64,000 bases of DNA from Myxocyprinus asiaticus (lineage: Eukaryota; Chordata; Actinopteri; Cypriniformes; Catostomidae), in the NCBI RefSeq assembly GCF_019703515.2, contig NC_059349.1, forward strand, positions 25,206,744 to 25,270,743, in the 5' to 3' direction. Numbering within the stretch: the first letter of the stretch is position 1; each line of letters opens with the position of its first letter. The position numbers and the translations under genes were made by a program. This document shows, in pieces, positions 47,201 through 56,399 of this stretch. A model generated the notes under the pieces. That model saw only the letters and a list, made by a program, of their open reading frames with translations, was not told the DNA's origin and did no database searches.

Positions 47201-50200
47201 AGCAGAATTTACCCAGGTGGACTGAGGACAGACTCCTCAAACTTTAACCCAGTGCCTCTGTGGAACGCAGGCTGTCAGATAGGTAAATCTGACTTTGACT
47301 TTGTTTTTCAGTTAGGAAAATGATTTTAATGTCCACCAAACAGAGGAACACACATGTACAGTGGCTGCAAAAAAGTATTTGGACTCACACTTAATGTATT
47401 AAATGTCATTGCATTAGATAAAAAAATACTGAAGCATGTTTAATTGATTTAACCTCCTGAGACCCTGCGTCTTCCTGCGTGGACATTACATTTTGGCTTC
47501 GCTATAGGCTATGCATAATTTTTATTTTATTTTAAACTGACTGGTCTCAGTAAAGGAAACATCCAGGCTGTCATTAAAGGGTTCAACTTTTGATGCATCA
47601 AACAATGTGACAAAACAACATGCCACTGATCTTTGGGAGAAACGTCAACATCTAGTAAGAAACCTCATTATGTTTTTACAATAAAACCTGTTTTAGTCAA
47701 AAGGGTACAGCCTCTAGTTTCATCCATAAATATGCCATTTTAAAAATGTTATCGCAAAACAACATGATGTTAAACCTAATAACCACGTATGTGTACTATA
47801 AGCTCATTTTCCTTAAAATATCCTATATTCACTGTGATTTATCCAAAAGCTGGTAAATGTTGCTTTCAGAGGCTGTATACAGAGTAAATAGGAAGAAAAT
47901 GAGGTGCATTTCAAACTGTCCTGAGACCAGTGCAGACAGACAGCACACTGGAGGTTAAGTAATTCCCTAATTAGGGAGCAAGGGAGCATCCTATAAATTT
48001 CCTATGCAACCAAGTGCATTTACTCCTAAAATCCGGTCAAAAGTTCAGTTTCAGGCTGCAGATGATGTTTGGACCACTCAACATGTTTGGCAGACATGAG
48101 ACAATAATAATCAGTGCATAGATTCAGAATTTGTCATGTAAATTTTTATTTTAACATGGTTGGTAGTGATTGGATGATGCCATTATTTTAAATCAGAATT
48201 ATTTATGCTAATTTTGAATATAATGTCTGTAACAGCTCAAAAACATGAATAACCACTCCTGGAAACACAAACAATTTGATTAAAAAAAATCTGACTTTCT
48301 ATAGCAAATCTGACTTTCTGTAGCTTGGTATTCTTTAAAATATCACAACTTGGTCCCACTGTCAACATATGTGGACATTAATTTTTAGGAAAACTATTTG
48401 CTCTAGAATTATTTTTTTATTGCATGTTTATTAGGGGCTACTAGTTACAAATCAAAAAGAGGAATGGAAAATGCACACAGCAGTCATGCTCTGGTCTCAG
48501 GAGGTTAATAAAAATGTTTAAAGACCAGAAGTATTTGGACACTTATTGGTTGTCAAACTAAGTGAGACATGTTTGCAAAAAGGGCTCTGAGAAGTGAAGT
48601 TACATCTGAGAAGAGATCTAGCATCATTTATTTGTGGATGAGACTGACATTCAGACATTTTTAAGTGTGACTTAAAGGGTTTGTTCACTCAAAAATGGGA
48701 ATTCTGCCATAATTTACTCAACACATTATTTTTTTCTGTGGAACACAAAAGATGTTGGCATCAGTCACCATTCACTTTTATTGCATCTTTTTTCCATACA
48801 TTGAAAGTGAATGGTGACTGAAGCTAACATTCTGCCTACCATCTACTTTTGTGTTCCACCAAAGAAGGTAAGTCATACAGGTTTGGAACAACATGAGGGT
48901 GAGTAAATGATGAATTTATTTTTGAGTTAACTTCCCCTTAAGTATCCAAATATTTTTTGGGGCCTCTTCTCTGAAATCTGATTGTTACAACTGTATTTAT
49001 TATTTCCCTTCAACTTGTTCCAGTGGCCCTTAACTTCCAGACTCCCTGCTTAGAGATGGATCTGAATCAGGGGCTCTTTCTCCAAAATGGGCAGAGCGGT
49101 TACATTCTAAAGCCTTCTTACCTACGAGACAGAGCGACTGAGTTTGACCCCATTTCTCTCACCAAGGGTCCATGGCTAAAACAAAAGACACTTCATGTGA
49201 TGGCAAGTAGATTTGCAACACTTTTTTTATTTTAGCATTTGGACTATATTTAATGATACCAGTTAGTCCCCACCTTTTCATCTGATTGGACAGCGGCATT
49301 CCAAGAGTGGTGATGTTTAGTATAACAGCATTGGGACACCTCAGTTTATATTACTCCGCCTGTCTGCATTAGTGCGTTCCAAACAGGATTTCAGTATGTG
49401 CGTTGCTCTGCGACATGCGAGGTTGGATCCTGTTTTGGCTTCATTTGGAAATATTTTCGTCTCCAGAGCAGAAATAGACCAAATAACTGCTAATATTGTG
49501 TCTAAAATGCAAGTTTTTTAAAGGCTATTAATGTTTGCCTAATAGGTGATCTCAGCCCAGCAGTTGCCCAAACTAAATGAAAAGAAGTCCTCTATTGTGG
49601 ATCCTCTAGTGCAAGTGCAGATCTATGGTGTGCCAGCTGATACGACTGTGAAAGAGACACCATACATTGAGAATAATGGTATGACAACCCCTGTAAATCT
49701 GCTCTACCAGCACCCTCTTTAACACCACAGTCAGCATGTACAAAAATGCAGCATCACCCAATGTTGTCTAATCTGTGCTCTTTGTCCTCTCTCAAGGGTT
49801 CAACCCCATGTGGAATGAAAGTTTCCAGTTTGATGTGTTTGTGCCAGATCTAGCCCTGGTCCGCTTTTTGGTTGAGGATTATGACTTCACATCAGACAAT
49901 GAATTTATTGGCCAGTACACTCTTCCCTTCAACAGCCTAAAGAATGGTTTGTGTGCTAATGACTTTCTAAATCATTCAAACTGGTATCATGTAATATATC
50001 AATCTTTAAAAAGGGCTAAAAAATTACAGTGCTTGCAAGGCAGCAGATAATTCATCCAAAGCAGTGATGTGCTATCTATTGTTTTATTTATTTTTGAAAA
50101 CGTAAGATTAAGAAAGAAATTTAAGATTAAAGTTTTAAAAACCCCATTGACCTTCATTGTTATAATGTTCATCATTAAAAATGTAACCATTAATGTCATT

Positions 50201-53047
50201 GTAATATTTGCATACTGAATTGCGATTGGTTGTCTTCCTTGCATATATTTAACCCTTTACTGTTCACAGTGACATTTGATTCTTGTGTGCCTCCTATTGA
50301 AAACAAGACACAAACTCAGAGCTGCTTTTTCCCACAGAGCCAAAGTGTAAAACTCAATGCAAATCTAGTTTGTCATCTTTATTTTTAATTTGAAGGGACA
50401 AATTCCTTAATTAAATGCCTAAGAAAGAGAAGAATATGTATAGTATTTATGTATGCATGTGAAATAGTATTATTGTAAATCTGCTTTAACCCCTTAAACT
50501 CTGAGGTCCAAAAGGAGGCCGATATGCCGAAAGGTTTACGTTAAAACTTTCAAGTCCTCTTGTCAGGCATATGAGGTATCATTTGAAAGCTTATAATCTG
50601 GACTTTTTAGAAATCACTTCTGCATCTATGTTACATAAAACAACAAAATAAGGCCTCAAAAATTTTGTGTCACGAATTAGCGCCCCCTTGAGGTAATGGG
50701 GTAGAAATATTTATATGCAAATAAAAGTTTTTCACTAAGCACTTAAATGGACAAGTCATATATAAAATGAAAGCTCTCATTCTCAGGAATATGCATGTAC
50801 AGTTTATTTTGTTGCTGTAATACCACAGTTCAAAATATTTTCAAAAGAATCACAAAGTGAATTTCTTTAAGTCATCACATACAAACATCTCTTTTATGCT
50901 CCGATAACTGCTACTGTAAGCCCCAAGTAGCCAAAAATGTTATATCTGCTTCAGTGGTGGTTCTGGCCCTCCTAGTTTTCTTGATGCAAAATCATCAATG
51001 AATGCGTCATATCTGCCCAGCAATCACATGGTTGATACTAATTATTGCAAGACCACTAAGAAGATCCAGTGTCATGGTGTAGCCTACCTATAGGCCAACT
51101 GTTTATCATGTTTATCTTATGTTTGTTCATAATGTAAGAATACATTATGAACATCCATAATCCTAACCATATAGAGCCTTTAAGGCTGAGTAGCCTGTCG
51201 GGGCACCTTTCACCCATTGTGATCTTGCAAGCTGTGCGGGGGTCAGGGTGGCACGATTTGGGACACCTATCTCCCATCGTGATCTTGCGAGCTCTGTGTG
51301 GGGGCGGGGTTGCTCAATTTGGGGCACCTTTCTCCCATCGCAATCTCGCAAGCCTTTCTCCCATCGCGAATTTGTGAGCTCTGTGCGGGGGTGGCCTGGC
51401 AGGTACCCTGTCGTGCCACTCCAGAGAATGTTGCCACCCTAGTTGCCTGCCTATATCGCCTATGCCAGGATCGGCTACTGATCTGCTTTTACCTTAGGCA
51501 GTGTTGTAAAAAATTTGGCATTTTTTTTATTGTCTGTGAGCTTGTTTGTCAGAATAATCCAATGTTATATTTTAGATGTCCAGAACAAAATATGCCATCT
51601 AGCAGGAAAAGCATGCTAACAAATCATCGAAAATATATGTTATCGACTATTGATTATAACATGTTTTATAACACCCCAAAGGGGATGATCTCAGCTTTCT
51701 AATAACACCTAGATTGATCTTCTAGTCCACTCAGAGGCTAAGATATTCAATGAAATAATGAGGGTGGTGCATGAGCACATCTTTGAGGGCCACCTACATT
51801 TCAGATCTGTATATTGTGATGGAATGTGATAGAGAAAAATGTATCTAGTGGAATAAAATTAGACTTTTCAAAATGAGGTAGAGTGAACAGAACCAGAATT
51901 ACATGTTTACAAAGTTAGGACAACAAAAGATTATTTTTATTTTATTTCTGTTTATCATAAGATTATAAACAGATACAATATTATTTCATTTGTTTTTTAT
52001 TTCATTTGGGGGGTTCTCTGAAAAATGAGACCAATTATTTGCAATTAGTCCACAGTATATGTGAATGGTGAGCTTTTAAATTTGAGCGTGAAAAATGACA
52101 GACGGCAGCCAAAAATGCACCAGAGTTTAAAGGAATAGTTCACCCAAAAATGAAAATTCTTTCATCATTTACCCTCATGCTGTCCCATATGTGTATGAAT
52201 TTCTTCTGCAGAACACAAAAAAAGATTTTTATCTCAGCTCTGTAGGTTCATACAATGCAAGTGAATGGTGACCAACACTTTGAAGCTCCAAAAAGCACAT
52301 AAAGGCAGCATAAAAGTAATCCATATGACTCCAGTGGTTTAATTCATGCCTTCTGAAGCAATCTAATCAATTTTGGGTGAGAACAGACCAAAATATAACT
52401 CCTATTTCACTGTACACCTTGCTATTGCAGTCTCTAGGCACGATCATGATTTCAAGCTTGATTACACTTCCTAGTGCTCGACACATGCACAGAGCACTAG
52501 ATGATTGCCAAGGAGACTGCTGATGTCAAGATTTATAATAAAAAAAAGGAGTTATATTTTGGTCTGTTCTCACCCAAAATCTATTAGATCACTTCGGAAG
52601 ACAGGGATTGAACCACTGGAGTCGTATGGATAACTTCTATGTTGCCTTTGTGTACTTTTTGGAGCTTCAAATTTTGGTCATTATTCACTTGCATTGAATG
52701 GACTTACAAAGCTGAGATATTGTTCTAAAAATCTTTGTGTTCTGCAGAAGAAATTCATGCATATCTGGGATGGCAAGAGGGTGAATATATGAGAGTTTTC
52801 ATTTTTGTGTGAACTATTCCTTTAACAGTATCAATACTATTAGTTGTTGCTCATGCCAGTGGCAGTCAGATTAGACTTTTACATATTACAAGTTGGTTGT
52901 ATTTCTGTTCAGTGCTAATGAGGTTTAATCATTGATTGTTTTTGTTTTACCACAGGATATCGCCATGTCCCACTGCTCACCAAGAACGGAGACCTCCTGT
53001 CCTCAGCTAGGCTTTTCGTTCACATCTTGGTTGTGGATGCTGAATAA
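29258..53047 (+). CDS. plcd1: Phospholipase C delta 1, complete, with two alternative first exons
   Basis: Hydrolyses PIP2 to IP3 and diacylglycerol at the plasma membrane in a calcium-dependent way. Long form exons: 32846-32945, 33624-33782, 38543-38771, 38857-38986, 39362-39590, 40854-41055, 41486-41630, 43343-43495, 46532-46681, 46794-46947, 47166-47282, 49024-49202, 49546-49678, 49797-49946, 52956-53047; 2322 nt, 773 aa, all phases consistent, stop TAA. A short first exon at 29258-29288 also joins exon 2 in phase (750 aa). Domains: PH about residues 43-152, EF hands about 163-310, catalytic X about 315-455, acidic X/Y linker about 470-499, Y about 500-630, C2 about 640-770. Catalytic histidines sit at about 330 (SSHNTY) and 375 (YHGYT). 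Both isoform N-termini and the C-terminus fit PLCD1 better than PLCD3 or PLCD4. One intron (49203-49545) has a GC donor. Which fish copy (a or b) this is cannot be told. Confidence 0.94.
30080..30330. repeat. Repeat rich in CAGC/AAACCAGC phrases
   Basis: ACAGCTAAAACCAGCCTAAA and inverse-like GTGACTGGTTTTAGAGG parts resemble a common fish element of the CAGCTTAAACCAGC type. Confidence 0.4.
30424..31290 (-). mobile_element. 5'-truncated LINE (L2/CR1-like) fragment
   Basis: On the minus strand two frames encode [20 protein letters not shown] and [20 protein letters not shown] with [13 protein letters not shown], the C-terminal part of a non-LTR reverse transcriptase, separated by a frameshift near 31000. 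The 3' tail, read on the minus strand, ends with the inverse of ACATTTACATTTATTCATTT, the usual 3' end of these fish LINEs. In plcd1 intron 1 of the short form. Confidence 0.8.
31305..31980. repeat. Long AGGGATAGTTCACCC palindrome
   Basis: TTAAAGTGATAGTTCACCCC to the inverse TTGAACTATCCCTTTAAA, about 670 bp. Adjacent to the LINE 5' truncation point. Confidence 0.8.
32085..32180. repeat. Possible tRNA-derived SINE relic
   Basis: CTGGGATTCAAACCCATGAC resembles an inverted B box and matches the sense of tails of common fish SINE-like repeats. Short and diverged. Confidence 0.35.
32846..32945 (+). CDS. plcd1: plcd1 first exon of the long isoform
   Basis: Encodes [20 protein letters not shown] and 13 more residues ending NMRLL, then G before donor GTAAGA. 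The basic N-terminus ending RLLG matches in length and style the long human PLCD1 isoform, which also ends its first exon in RRLLG. The ATG at 32846 is the first in frame; an out-of-frame ATG lies upstream at 32790 and would read through the start region, so the real transcription start matters. Confidence 0.8.
33624..38771 (+). CDS. plcd1: plcd1 exons 2 and 3: PH domain
   Basis: Exon 2 (33624-33782) encodes [20 protein letters not shown], the basic phosphoinositide-binding start of the PH domain with the Lys, Arg and Trp residues used by PLCD1 to bind PIP2 and IP3. Exon 3 (38543-38771) completes it with [17 protein letters not shown] and a helix ending [11 protein letters not shown]. The intron between them (4.8 kb) is filled with a Tc1 element, a TAGGG-ended element, an MITE end and a hAT relic. 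The exon 3 donor is CA|GTATCC, a weak match to consensus. Confidence 0.92.
34498..34520. repeat. (GT)n microsatellite
   Basis: About 11 GT units after a T run. Confidence 0.85.
34630..35999 (+). mobile_element. Tc1-like transposon with broken transposase
   Basis: Inverted ends CAGTTGAAGTCAGAAGTTTA and the inverse near 35975-35999, flanked by TA dinucleotides (34628-34629, 36000-36001). About 1370 bp, full length. The ends resemble the group of Tc1 elements from which Sleeping Beauty was built. It lies in plcd1 intron 2. Confidence 0.9.
34752..35789 (+). pseudogene. Tc1 transposase pseudogene
   Basis: Frames at 34752-35054 (paired-like DNA-binding domain: [16 protein letters not shown]), 35296-35587 ([22 protein letters not shown]) and 35505-35789 ([14 protein letters not shown]). 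The first stop (TGA) lies at 35052-35054. A frameshift near 35560 and stops near 35250 break the rest. The second Asp and the Glu of the DDE triad remain, but the segment that should hold the first Asp reads differently. Inactive. Confidence 0.85.
36035..36125. repeat. Partial AGGGATAGTTCACCC-type arm
   Basis: TTCTCATGTTGTTCCAAACC and GGAACACAAAAGGAGACAGA are the inner parts of one arm, cut by the Tc1 element on the left and the TAGGG element on the right. Confidence 0.55.
36122..36830. mobile_element. Second copy of the TAGGG(A/T)TGGGAA element
   Basis: TTAGGGTTGGGAACCGAGAA at 36126; shares GAATGAATGACTCTTATGAG with the copy at 4278-5168. The right end is not clear. Confidence 0.5.
36826..36990. 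repeat. End of a TTAAAGGTGAAG-type MITE
   Basis: TTAAAAGGTGAAGTATGTAA then TACTAGTGGCACCAAACAGA. One end only. Confidence 0.55.
37137..38515 (-). mobile_element. hAT transposon relic with BED finger and C-terminal dimerisation domain
   Basis: On the minus strand, 38470-38280 encodes [20 protein letters not shown] with [14 protein letters not shown], a BED zinc finger. 37860-37610 encodes, with frameshifts, [20 protein letters not shown] and [10 protein letters not shown], the hAT C-terminal domain. The catalytic middle is missing. Boundaries are approximate. It lies in plcd1 intron 2 and ends close to exon 3. Confidence 0.8.
38857..39590 (+). CDS. plcd1: plcd1 exons 4 and 5: EF-hand domain
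   Basis: Exon 4 (38857-38986) carries EF hand 1, loop [12 protein letters not shown], with Asp, Asn, Asp, Lys, Ser and the final Glu in the ligand positions. Exon 5 (39362-39590) carries EF hand 2, loop [12 protein letters not shown], whose last ligand position is Gln rather than Glu, then two degenerate hands. An MITE of the TTAAAGCTGAAG type fills most of the intron between them. Confidence 0.9.
39073..39305. mobile_element. TTAA-flanked MITE (TTAAAGCTGAAGTGTGTA) in plcd1 intron 4
   Basis: TTAAAGCTGAAGTGTGTACT at the left and the inverse TTACACACTTCAGCTTTAA at the right. About 233 bp. Confidence 0.8.
39838..40490. repeat. Long AGGGATAGTTCACCC palindrome in plcd1 intron 5
   Basis: TTTAAAGGAATAGTTCACCC to GGGTGAACTATTCTTTTAAA, about 650 bp; arms nearly complementary. 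Confidence 0.85.
40854..41630 (+). CDS. plcd1: plcd1 exons 6 and 7: catalytic X region
   Basis: Exon 6 (40854-41055) encodes [20 protein letters not shown] with the first catalytic His, and [13 protein letters not shown]. Exon 7 (41486-41630) encodes [13 protein letters not shown] with acidic calcium ligands and [12 protein letters not shown] with the second catalytic His. Both histidines and the E-x-D pair are present, so the enzyme should be active. Exon 6 ends ATA AA|GTAATC and exon 7 resumes with A to complete Lys. Confidence 0.95.
41265..41440. repeat. Relic of the TTAAAGCTGAAG MITE family in plcd1 intron 6
   Basis: TATGGCTTACTTATAGCTGC and the end TGCACAATTCAGCTTTAA match the inner part and end of the family. 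Confidence 0.5.
41641..41926. repeat. AGGGATAGTTCACCC palindrome in plcd1 intron 7
   Basis: Starts 10 bp after exon 7: AACGGATAGTTCACCCAAAA, ends GGGTGAACCGTCCCTTTAAT. Confidence 0.85.
42008..42661 (-). pseudogene. Tc1 transposase pseudogene (5' part missing)
   Basis: Encodes [10 protein letters not shown] (first Asp), then [20 protein letters not shown] (second Asp) and [15 protein letters not shown] (Glu), so the DDE triad is present. One in-frame TGA at 42436-42434 interrupts it, and the DNA-binding N-terminus is absent. Ends GPTRY, stop before 42008. Confidence 0.85.
42664..42907 (+). mobile_element. Short LINE 3' fragment inside the Tc1 element
   Basis: Plus strand encodes [20 protein letters not shown] and [15 protein letters not shown], the C-terminal end of a non-LTR reverse transcriptase, then stop and AT-rich tail. 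It replaces part of the Tc1 sequence, so the insertion came with a deletion or copy-choice event. Confidence 0.75.
43343..46681 (+). CDS. plcd1: plcd1 exons 8 and 9: end of X region and acidic X/Y linker
   Basis: Exon 8 (43343-43495) encodes [16 protein letters not shown] and the end of the X half. Exon 9 (46532-46681) encodes [13 protein letters not shown], a conserved barrel strand, and then an acidic linker with [17 protein letters not shown]. In PLC enzymes this linker covers the active site until it meets membrane. The intron between them is 3.0 kb and has a TAGGG-ended element. Confidence 0.92.
43515..43727. repeat. Diverged AGGGATAGTTCACCC repeat in plcd1 intron 8
   Basis: Right arm clear (ATTTTTGGGTGAACTATCCC), left arm reduced (TTCACCCTTATGTTGTTCAA). 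Confidence 0.7.
43862..44952. mobile_element. TAGGGCTGAA-ended element with an inserted SINE-like piece
   Basis: Starts TAGGGCTGAACGAATT, ends with the inverse of TAGGACTGAATATGAG. Within it, 43915-44045 carries CTCCCCAATTTGGAATGCCC and GGTGGCATAGTGACTCGCCT, a repeat frequent in cyprinid genomes. AT-rich core at 44310-44480. Confidence 0.5.
46794..49202 (+). CDS. plcd1: plcd1 exons 10 to 12: catalytic Y region
   Basis: Exon 10 (46794-46947) encodes [17 protein letters not shown] and FYEMASF. Exon 11 (47166-47282) encodes [20 protein letters not shown] with the Ser and Arg residues that bind the substrate phosphates, and WNAGCQI. Exon 12 (49024-49202) encodes [19 protein letters not shown] and ends LHVM before GCAAGT. 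Intron 11 carries three nested elements. Confidence 0.93.
47449..48508. mobile_element. TTAA-flanked (piggyBac-like) non-autonomous element, copy 1
   Basis: TTAACCTCCTGAGACC at the left, GGTCTCAGGAGGTTAA at the right, perfect 16-bp inverse including TTAA. About 1050 bp, no frame. Confidence 0.8.
48673..48943. repeat. Short AGGGATAGTTCACCC palindrome in plcd1 intron 11
   Basis: TTAAAGGGTTTGTTCACTCA to the inverse TTGAGTTAACTTCCCCTTAA; arms about 110 bp. Confidence 0.75.
49546..53047 (+). CDS. plcd1: plcd1 exons 13 to 15: C2 domain and C-terminus
   Basis: Exon 13 (49546-49678) starts VISAQQLPK and has [14 protein letters not shown]. Exon 14 (49797-49946) has [36 protein letters not shown] with the acidic calcium-binding loop. 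Exon 15 (52956-53047) has [20 protein letters not shown] and ends VVDAE with TAA at 53045-53047. The C2 domain binds acidic lipid in a calcium-dependent way. Confidence 0.93.
50486..50960. repeat. Possible end of a TTAAACTCTGAGG-type element in plcd1 intron 14
   Basis: CCTTAAACTCTGAGGTCCAA and GGTATCATTTGAAAGCTTAT are phrases typical of a fish DNA element; the matching right end was not found. Confidence 0.35.
51199..51410. repeat. GC-rich minisatellite, about three units of 60-75 bp
   Basis: Units begin GGGCACCTTTCTCCCATCG or similar, followed by TGATCTTGCGAGCTCTGTG and a G-run. Units start at about 51199, 51260 and 51322, then a partial at 51355. Open frames on both strands here follow from the repeat. 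Confidence 0.7.
52128..52826. repeat. Long AGGGATAGTTCACCC palindrome in plcd1 intron 14
   Basis: TTTAAAGGAATAGTTCACCC to GTGTGAACTATTCCTTTAAC, about 700 bp, ending 130 bp before exon 15. Confidence 0.85.
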
Positions 53048-53680
53048 TCCAAACATCACAGAGTTTATACTGTATTCAACAATGCCAGCATCCCAAAGGT
53101 TAAATGGTTTAACTAGCCAGCAACAAATACAAAGGCAGCTCTTAAGAGTGGGATTCTAATGGGCAAACAATAGAAATAGTGGGAATACAGCAACTATACA
53201 ACAGTTGATTTCACATTTCAAATCATTATTTTTTTTCTTTTTTACCATTTTTATAAAATACATTATAACATTTCAGTATGCCGAGTGAACACATTACAAA
53301 TATGTATGCTGAACATTGTTCAGGAGTGTCAGCTTTCAGTCAGTTTCAAAGAGCTCTGTTTTTAGATATCAGCAAAGGAACAATTTGATGGTGGAATTGA
53401 AATGTGTTCCATCCTCTGGGTAGTATCTGTAGATGCTAGAGATTGTATTTTAAATGTGTTTTTCATTTAATTTAGCTGTCTTTATGCTTGTCTTTTATGT
53501 AGTTATATTAACATATCTGACTTCTGTTCTATTAAATAAGTTACTTTAACTGTCATGTATATATTTGGAACATTTGATACACTCTGTCGGACTGCATGCA
53601 AACTGAGTGATTCTACTGAAACACATTGCCAACTGTATACTGCCATGTAAAGGACAATAAATGTAAGTTATTCAAAACTT
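53048..53680 (+). terminator. plcd1: plcd1 3' UTR with polyadenylation signal
   Basis: AATAAA at 53656-53661 follows the stop by about 610 bp, with a T-rich stretch shortly after (TTTTCTATTGG). This is a reasonable end for the transcript. The sequence in between looks unique and has no coding signal. Confidence 0.65.
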
Positions 53681-53942
53681 TTCTATTGGAGTGCTTCTAC
53701 TTATTCTATAATTGCTTCAACCAGAGCAAAACAGTGTTACTATGAATGCAAACTTTAATACAGTGAAAAAGACACTCTGTTAGCATAACATAAATATATA
53801 TAAATAAGTAAACATTTCCAACATTCTATTAAATGTCCATGTACTAAAATAAAATATTTGATGCCATGCGTGTACCTTCATTTACTATTACTATTATTTT
53901 GAATGGCCATGGAAAATGAAGCAATGTGATAATTTTACCTGG

Positions 53943-54513
53943 TCACAAAAAGTAGTCAGTTAATTTACCTGATGAACTTTCACCTTTTGCTGACCCTTTA
54001 TGCTTCACAGAGCTAATGTGTGCCTCTAAATCACTTGCACCTTTATTAGCAACTGACACATAAGTGCCAGCTTTACATGTCATACATTCTGCTTCCCACA
54101 GATCTCGACCTGGACGAAAGCATGGGAATTTTTTTGCAAATCTTCCGTAAATTTGCACTTTCGTTTGGGCATTGTTTCCACTCAGCTGTCATTTGCTGCT
54201 ACTGTCAAACTGTTTGATGCCAAACACAACAGCGCTTCGCGTGTTCACGGAGAGATTGACAGGCAGGAATTTGGCCAATAGTTGCTGCAGTCCTCTTATA
54301 ATTGACCAAATGGTGTGCCAGAAGACGGGACTTACTAAAAGGAGCAATGCAAATATGCGCGCACACACAATGAAGTATTAGACCAGATGCACATTATAAT
54401 GCAACAAGCCGAATCCCGGACATTTTCGCAAATTTAGAAATCCCGGCCGGATGCTTTTTTAAGGTCCGAAAAAGAGGACATGTCCGGGAAAAAGAGGACG
54501 TATGGTCACCCTA
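53943..54513 (-). mobile_element. hAT-like element end with a broken BED-finger frame
   Basis: Minus strand starts TAGGGTGACCATACGTCCTC at 54513, a common terminus in fish. An ATG near 54170 opens MPKRKCKFTEDLQ, and after a frameshift the frame KFPCFRPGRDLWEAECMTCK with SDLEAHISSVKHKG follows to a stop at 53943, a zinc-finger pattern with two Cys and His residues. Truncated and frameshifted. Confidence 0.65.
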
Positions 54514-55237
54514 CGTCAAATAATGCCAACTGGTCAGAAACATCGGTCAAAGCACTATATTAGAAACCATTAATGAGTTACTGATAACACAAACAGGAGG
54601 CTCTATTTGTGTGGACTTCCAATCCAAGGAAAGGAACATAACAAGAAAGAAATTTTGGGGGAATGGCACCAAGTTATCTTATTAACTGCAGCTGTTTTAA
54701 CAATTGGATTGTAAATGAAAAGAGACAAATATTTACAGGCATATCACTGCACACACATGAATGAATGAAATGGTTGTAAAAGTTTTTTGGTATCCGAATT
54801 TATAAAAGTATACTGATGTAAGAAAGATGTTTGGGAGTTTCTTATAAAGGTGTCAAACTTTGTTATAATTATTGCACCCAAATAAGGTTATCATAATTAT
54901 TTACCTATTTCTCAAATATAAAACTTACCTAAAATCTCCCTATCGCTCAGGAAATGGGTAGTTGACATAAAATACTTTGTTGACATGTCCTGGTGTGACA
55001 CTATACTCCATTTAAAACTATATCAAACATATTTTGCTCCCTTTTTTAACTCATAGAGACTACATAGAATGTTCTGTACTTTCTCACAATGCACGACCAT
55101 TTTAAATGTTGTCAAAAATGTAATTAAACATTTTGGGAAATACCTGATGACCAGTTACCAGACCTAAGACATACAGTTTCTCTTATACATTCATTAAATA
55201 TTTTACGTAAAATCATGTTGATAAAAAAGGTGAAATT
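54514..55237. other. Intergenic DNA between plcd1 and ctdspl, nothing recognised
   Basis: AT-rich, no gene or clear repeat. Confidence 0.4.
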
Positions 55238-56343
55238 AACCCTTGTGTTGCGTTCGTTTGTGCTAACACCTTTTCAGTTCCCCTTCAAAAATGACCAGCC
55301 CACTAAGGTTGTTAATAAATCTCATATTTCATATATTATCCCAATATATTGCTTTAGATCTTTTTGACAACTTTAGTAATTATATAAGTTTAATAGTTCT
55401 ATTATTATTATTATTATTATTAAATACATATTTTCACTATACTGGGCTAGTGGTGGTCACTCCCCTCAGAATGTTTTTTTTTAAATAATAATTATGTAAT
55501 AAATGAATAACCACTTGCTTGATCTAAACAAAGCAGGTGTCATTTTAAAGCTTAGAATCTGGACTTTACAATTCATAAATCTGTTCCTACCAATTCTTAA
55601 ATAATACTTTAATTTTCTTACAAATTAGTAAGAACAGTTGGTAAACTCTTAAAAAAAGATGATATAGCCATGTTATATTTTGTTGGAAAGGTCTCAAAAA
55701 TGCAATGAGCAGATTTGTTTCACTCAGAGGCCAAACTGCAGTAAGTATTATTGTATGAAAGTCCCACTGACATGCATAAATACAATAAACAGGAGTGTCT
55801 TTTTGTCACGTTTTTCCTTAATAATACCTGAAACATACATATGACATAGAAAATAACATATTGCAACTTACAACAGACTATCCCGATTCAAACAAGCCCA
55901 AACACAACTTTATAAGTAGATCTTGAAATATTCCTTATAGAGTGTATATAAAAAGACAATACACAAAAGGGCCCTCAAAACAAGTTGTATTTGTGTGTGT
56001 GTGTACATGTCTGAGGATTTTGTGTGTGCAAACACATATAAACATATGTGCTCATCTAAAGGACTGGGATGCTCCTGAACACTTAATATTTCTGTAATTT
56101 GTAGTCTAATCCATTCATTTCCAATGGCCAGTCATTTCAGAACAGGAACACCACAGGTGTAACAAAGTGAAATAAAACTAGAATAACAGAATATTTTATG
56201 AAAATTATCTAAAAAAAAAAAAAAAATGGTGTTCAGATGCCCTGTGTGAACAAAGTCATGGAATTTTATTCTAACTGGTAAAATTAACTAAAATTTTCAT
56301 AAAGTATATCTGTTTGCTTTGACCGGAACACATATAAGGGTTA
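55238..56343. mobile_element. TTAACCCTT-ended element (piggyBac-like, non-autonomous)
   Basis: TTAACCCTTGTGTTGCGTTC at the left; right end AAGGGTTAA at 56335-56343. Only the first nine bases of the ends match well. Contains an (ATT)n run at 55400 and CCAGCCCACTAAGGTTG. No frame. Confidence 0.45.
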
Positions 56344-56399
56344 AAGAAAACTTAGTACATAGCAGCAAATCAAATAAAAGTCATTTTCTTTTTTAAAAA

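Larger units (their letters stand above)
47359..48964. mobile_element. Outer element in plcd1 intron 11, carrying two nested insertions
   Basis: CAGTGGCTGCAAAAAAGTAT after TA at 47357-47358, and an inverse-like end AAATATTTTTTGGGGCCTCT near 48964. Between lie a TTAA-flanked element and a palindrome. Confidence 0.55.

Noticed and set aside
51147..51702. Several overlapping frames on both strands
   Set aside because: They are produced by the GC-rich tandem repeat lacking stops, inside plcd1 intron 14.
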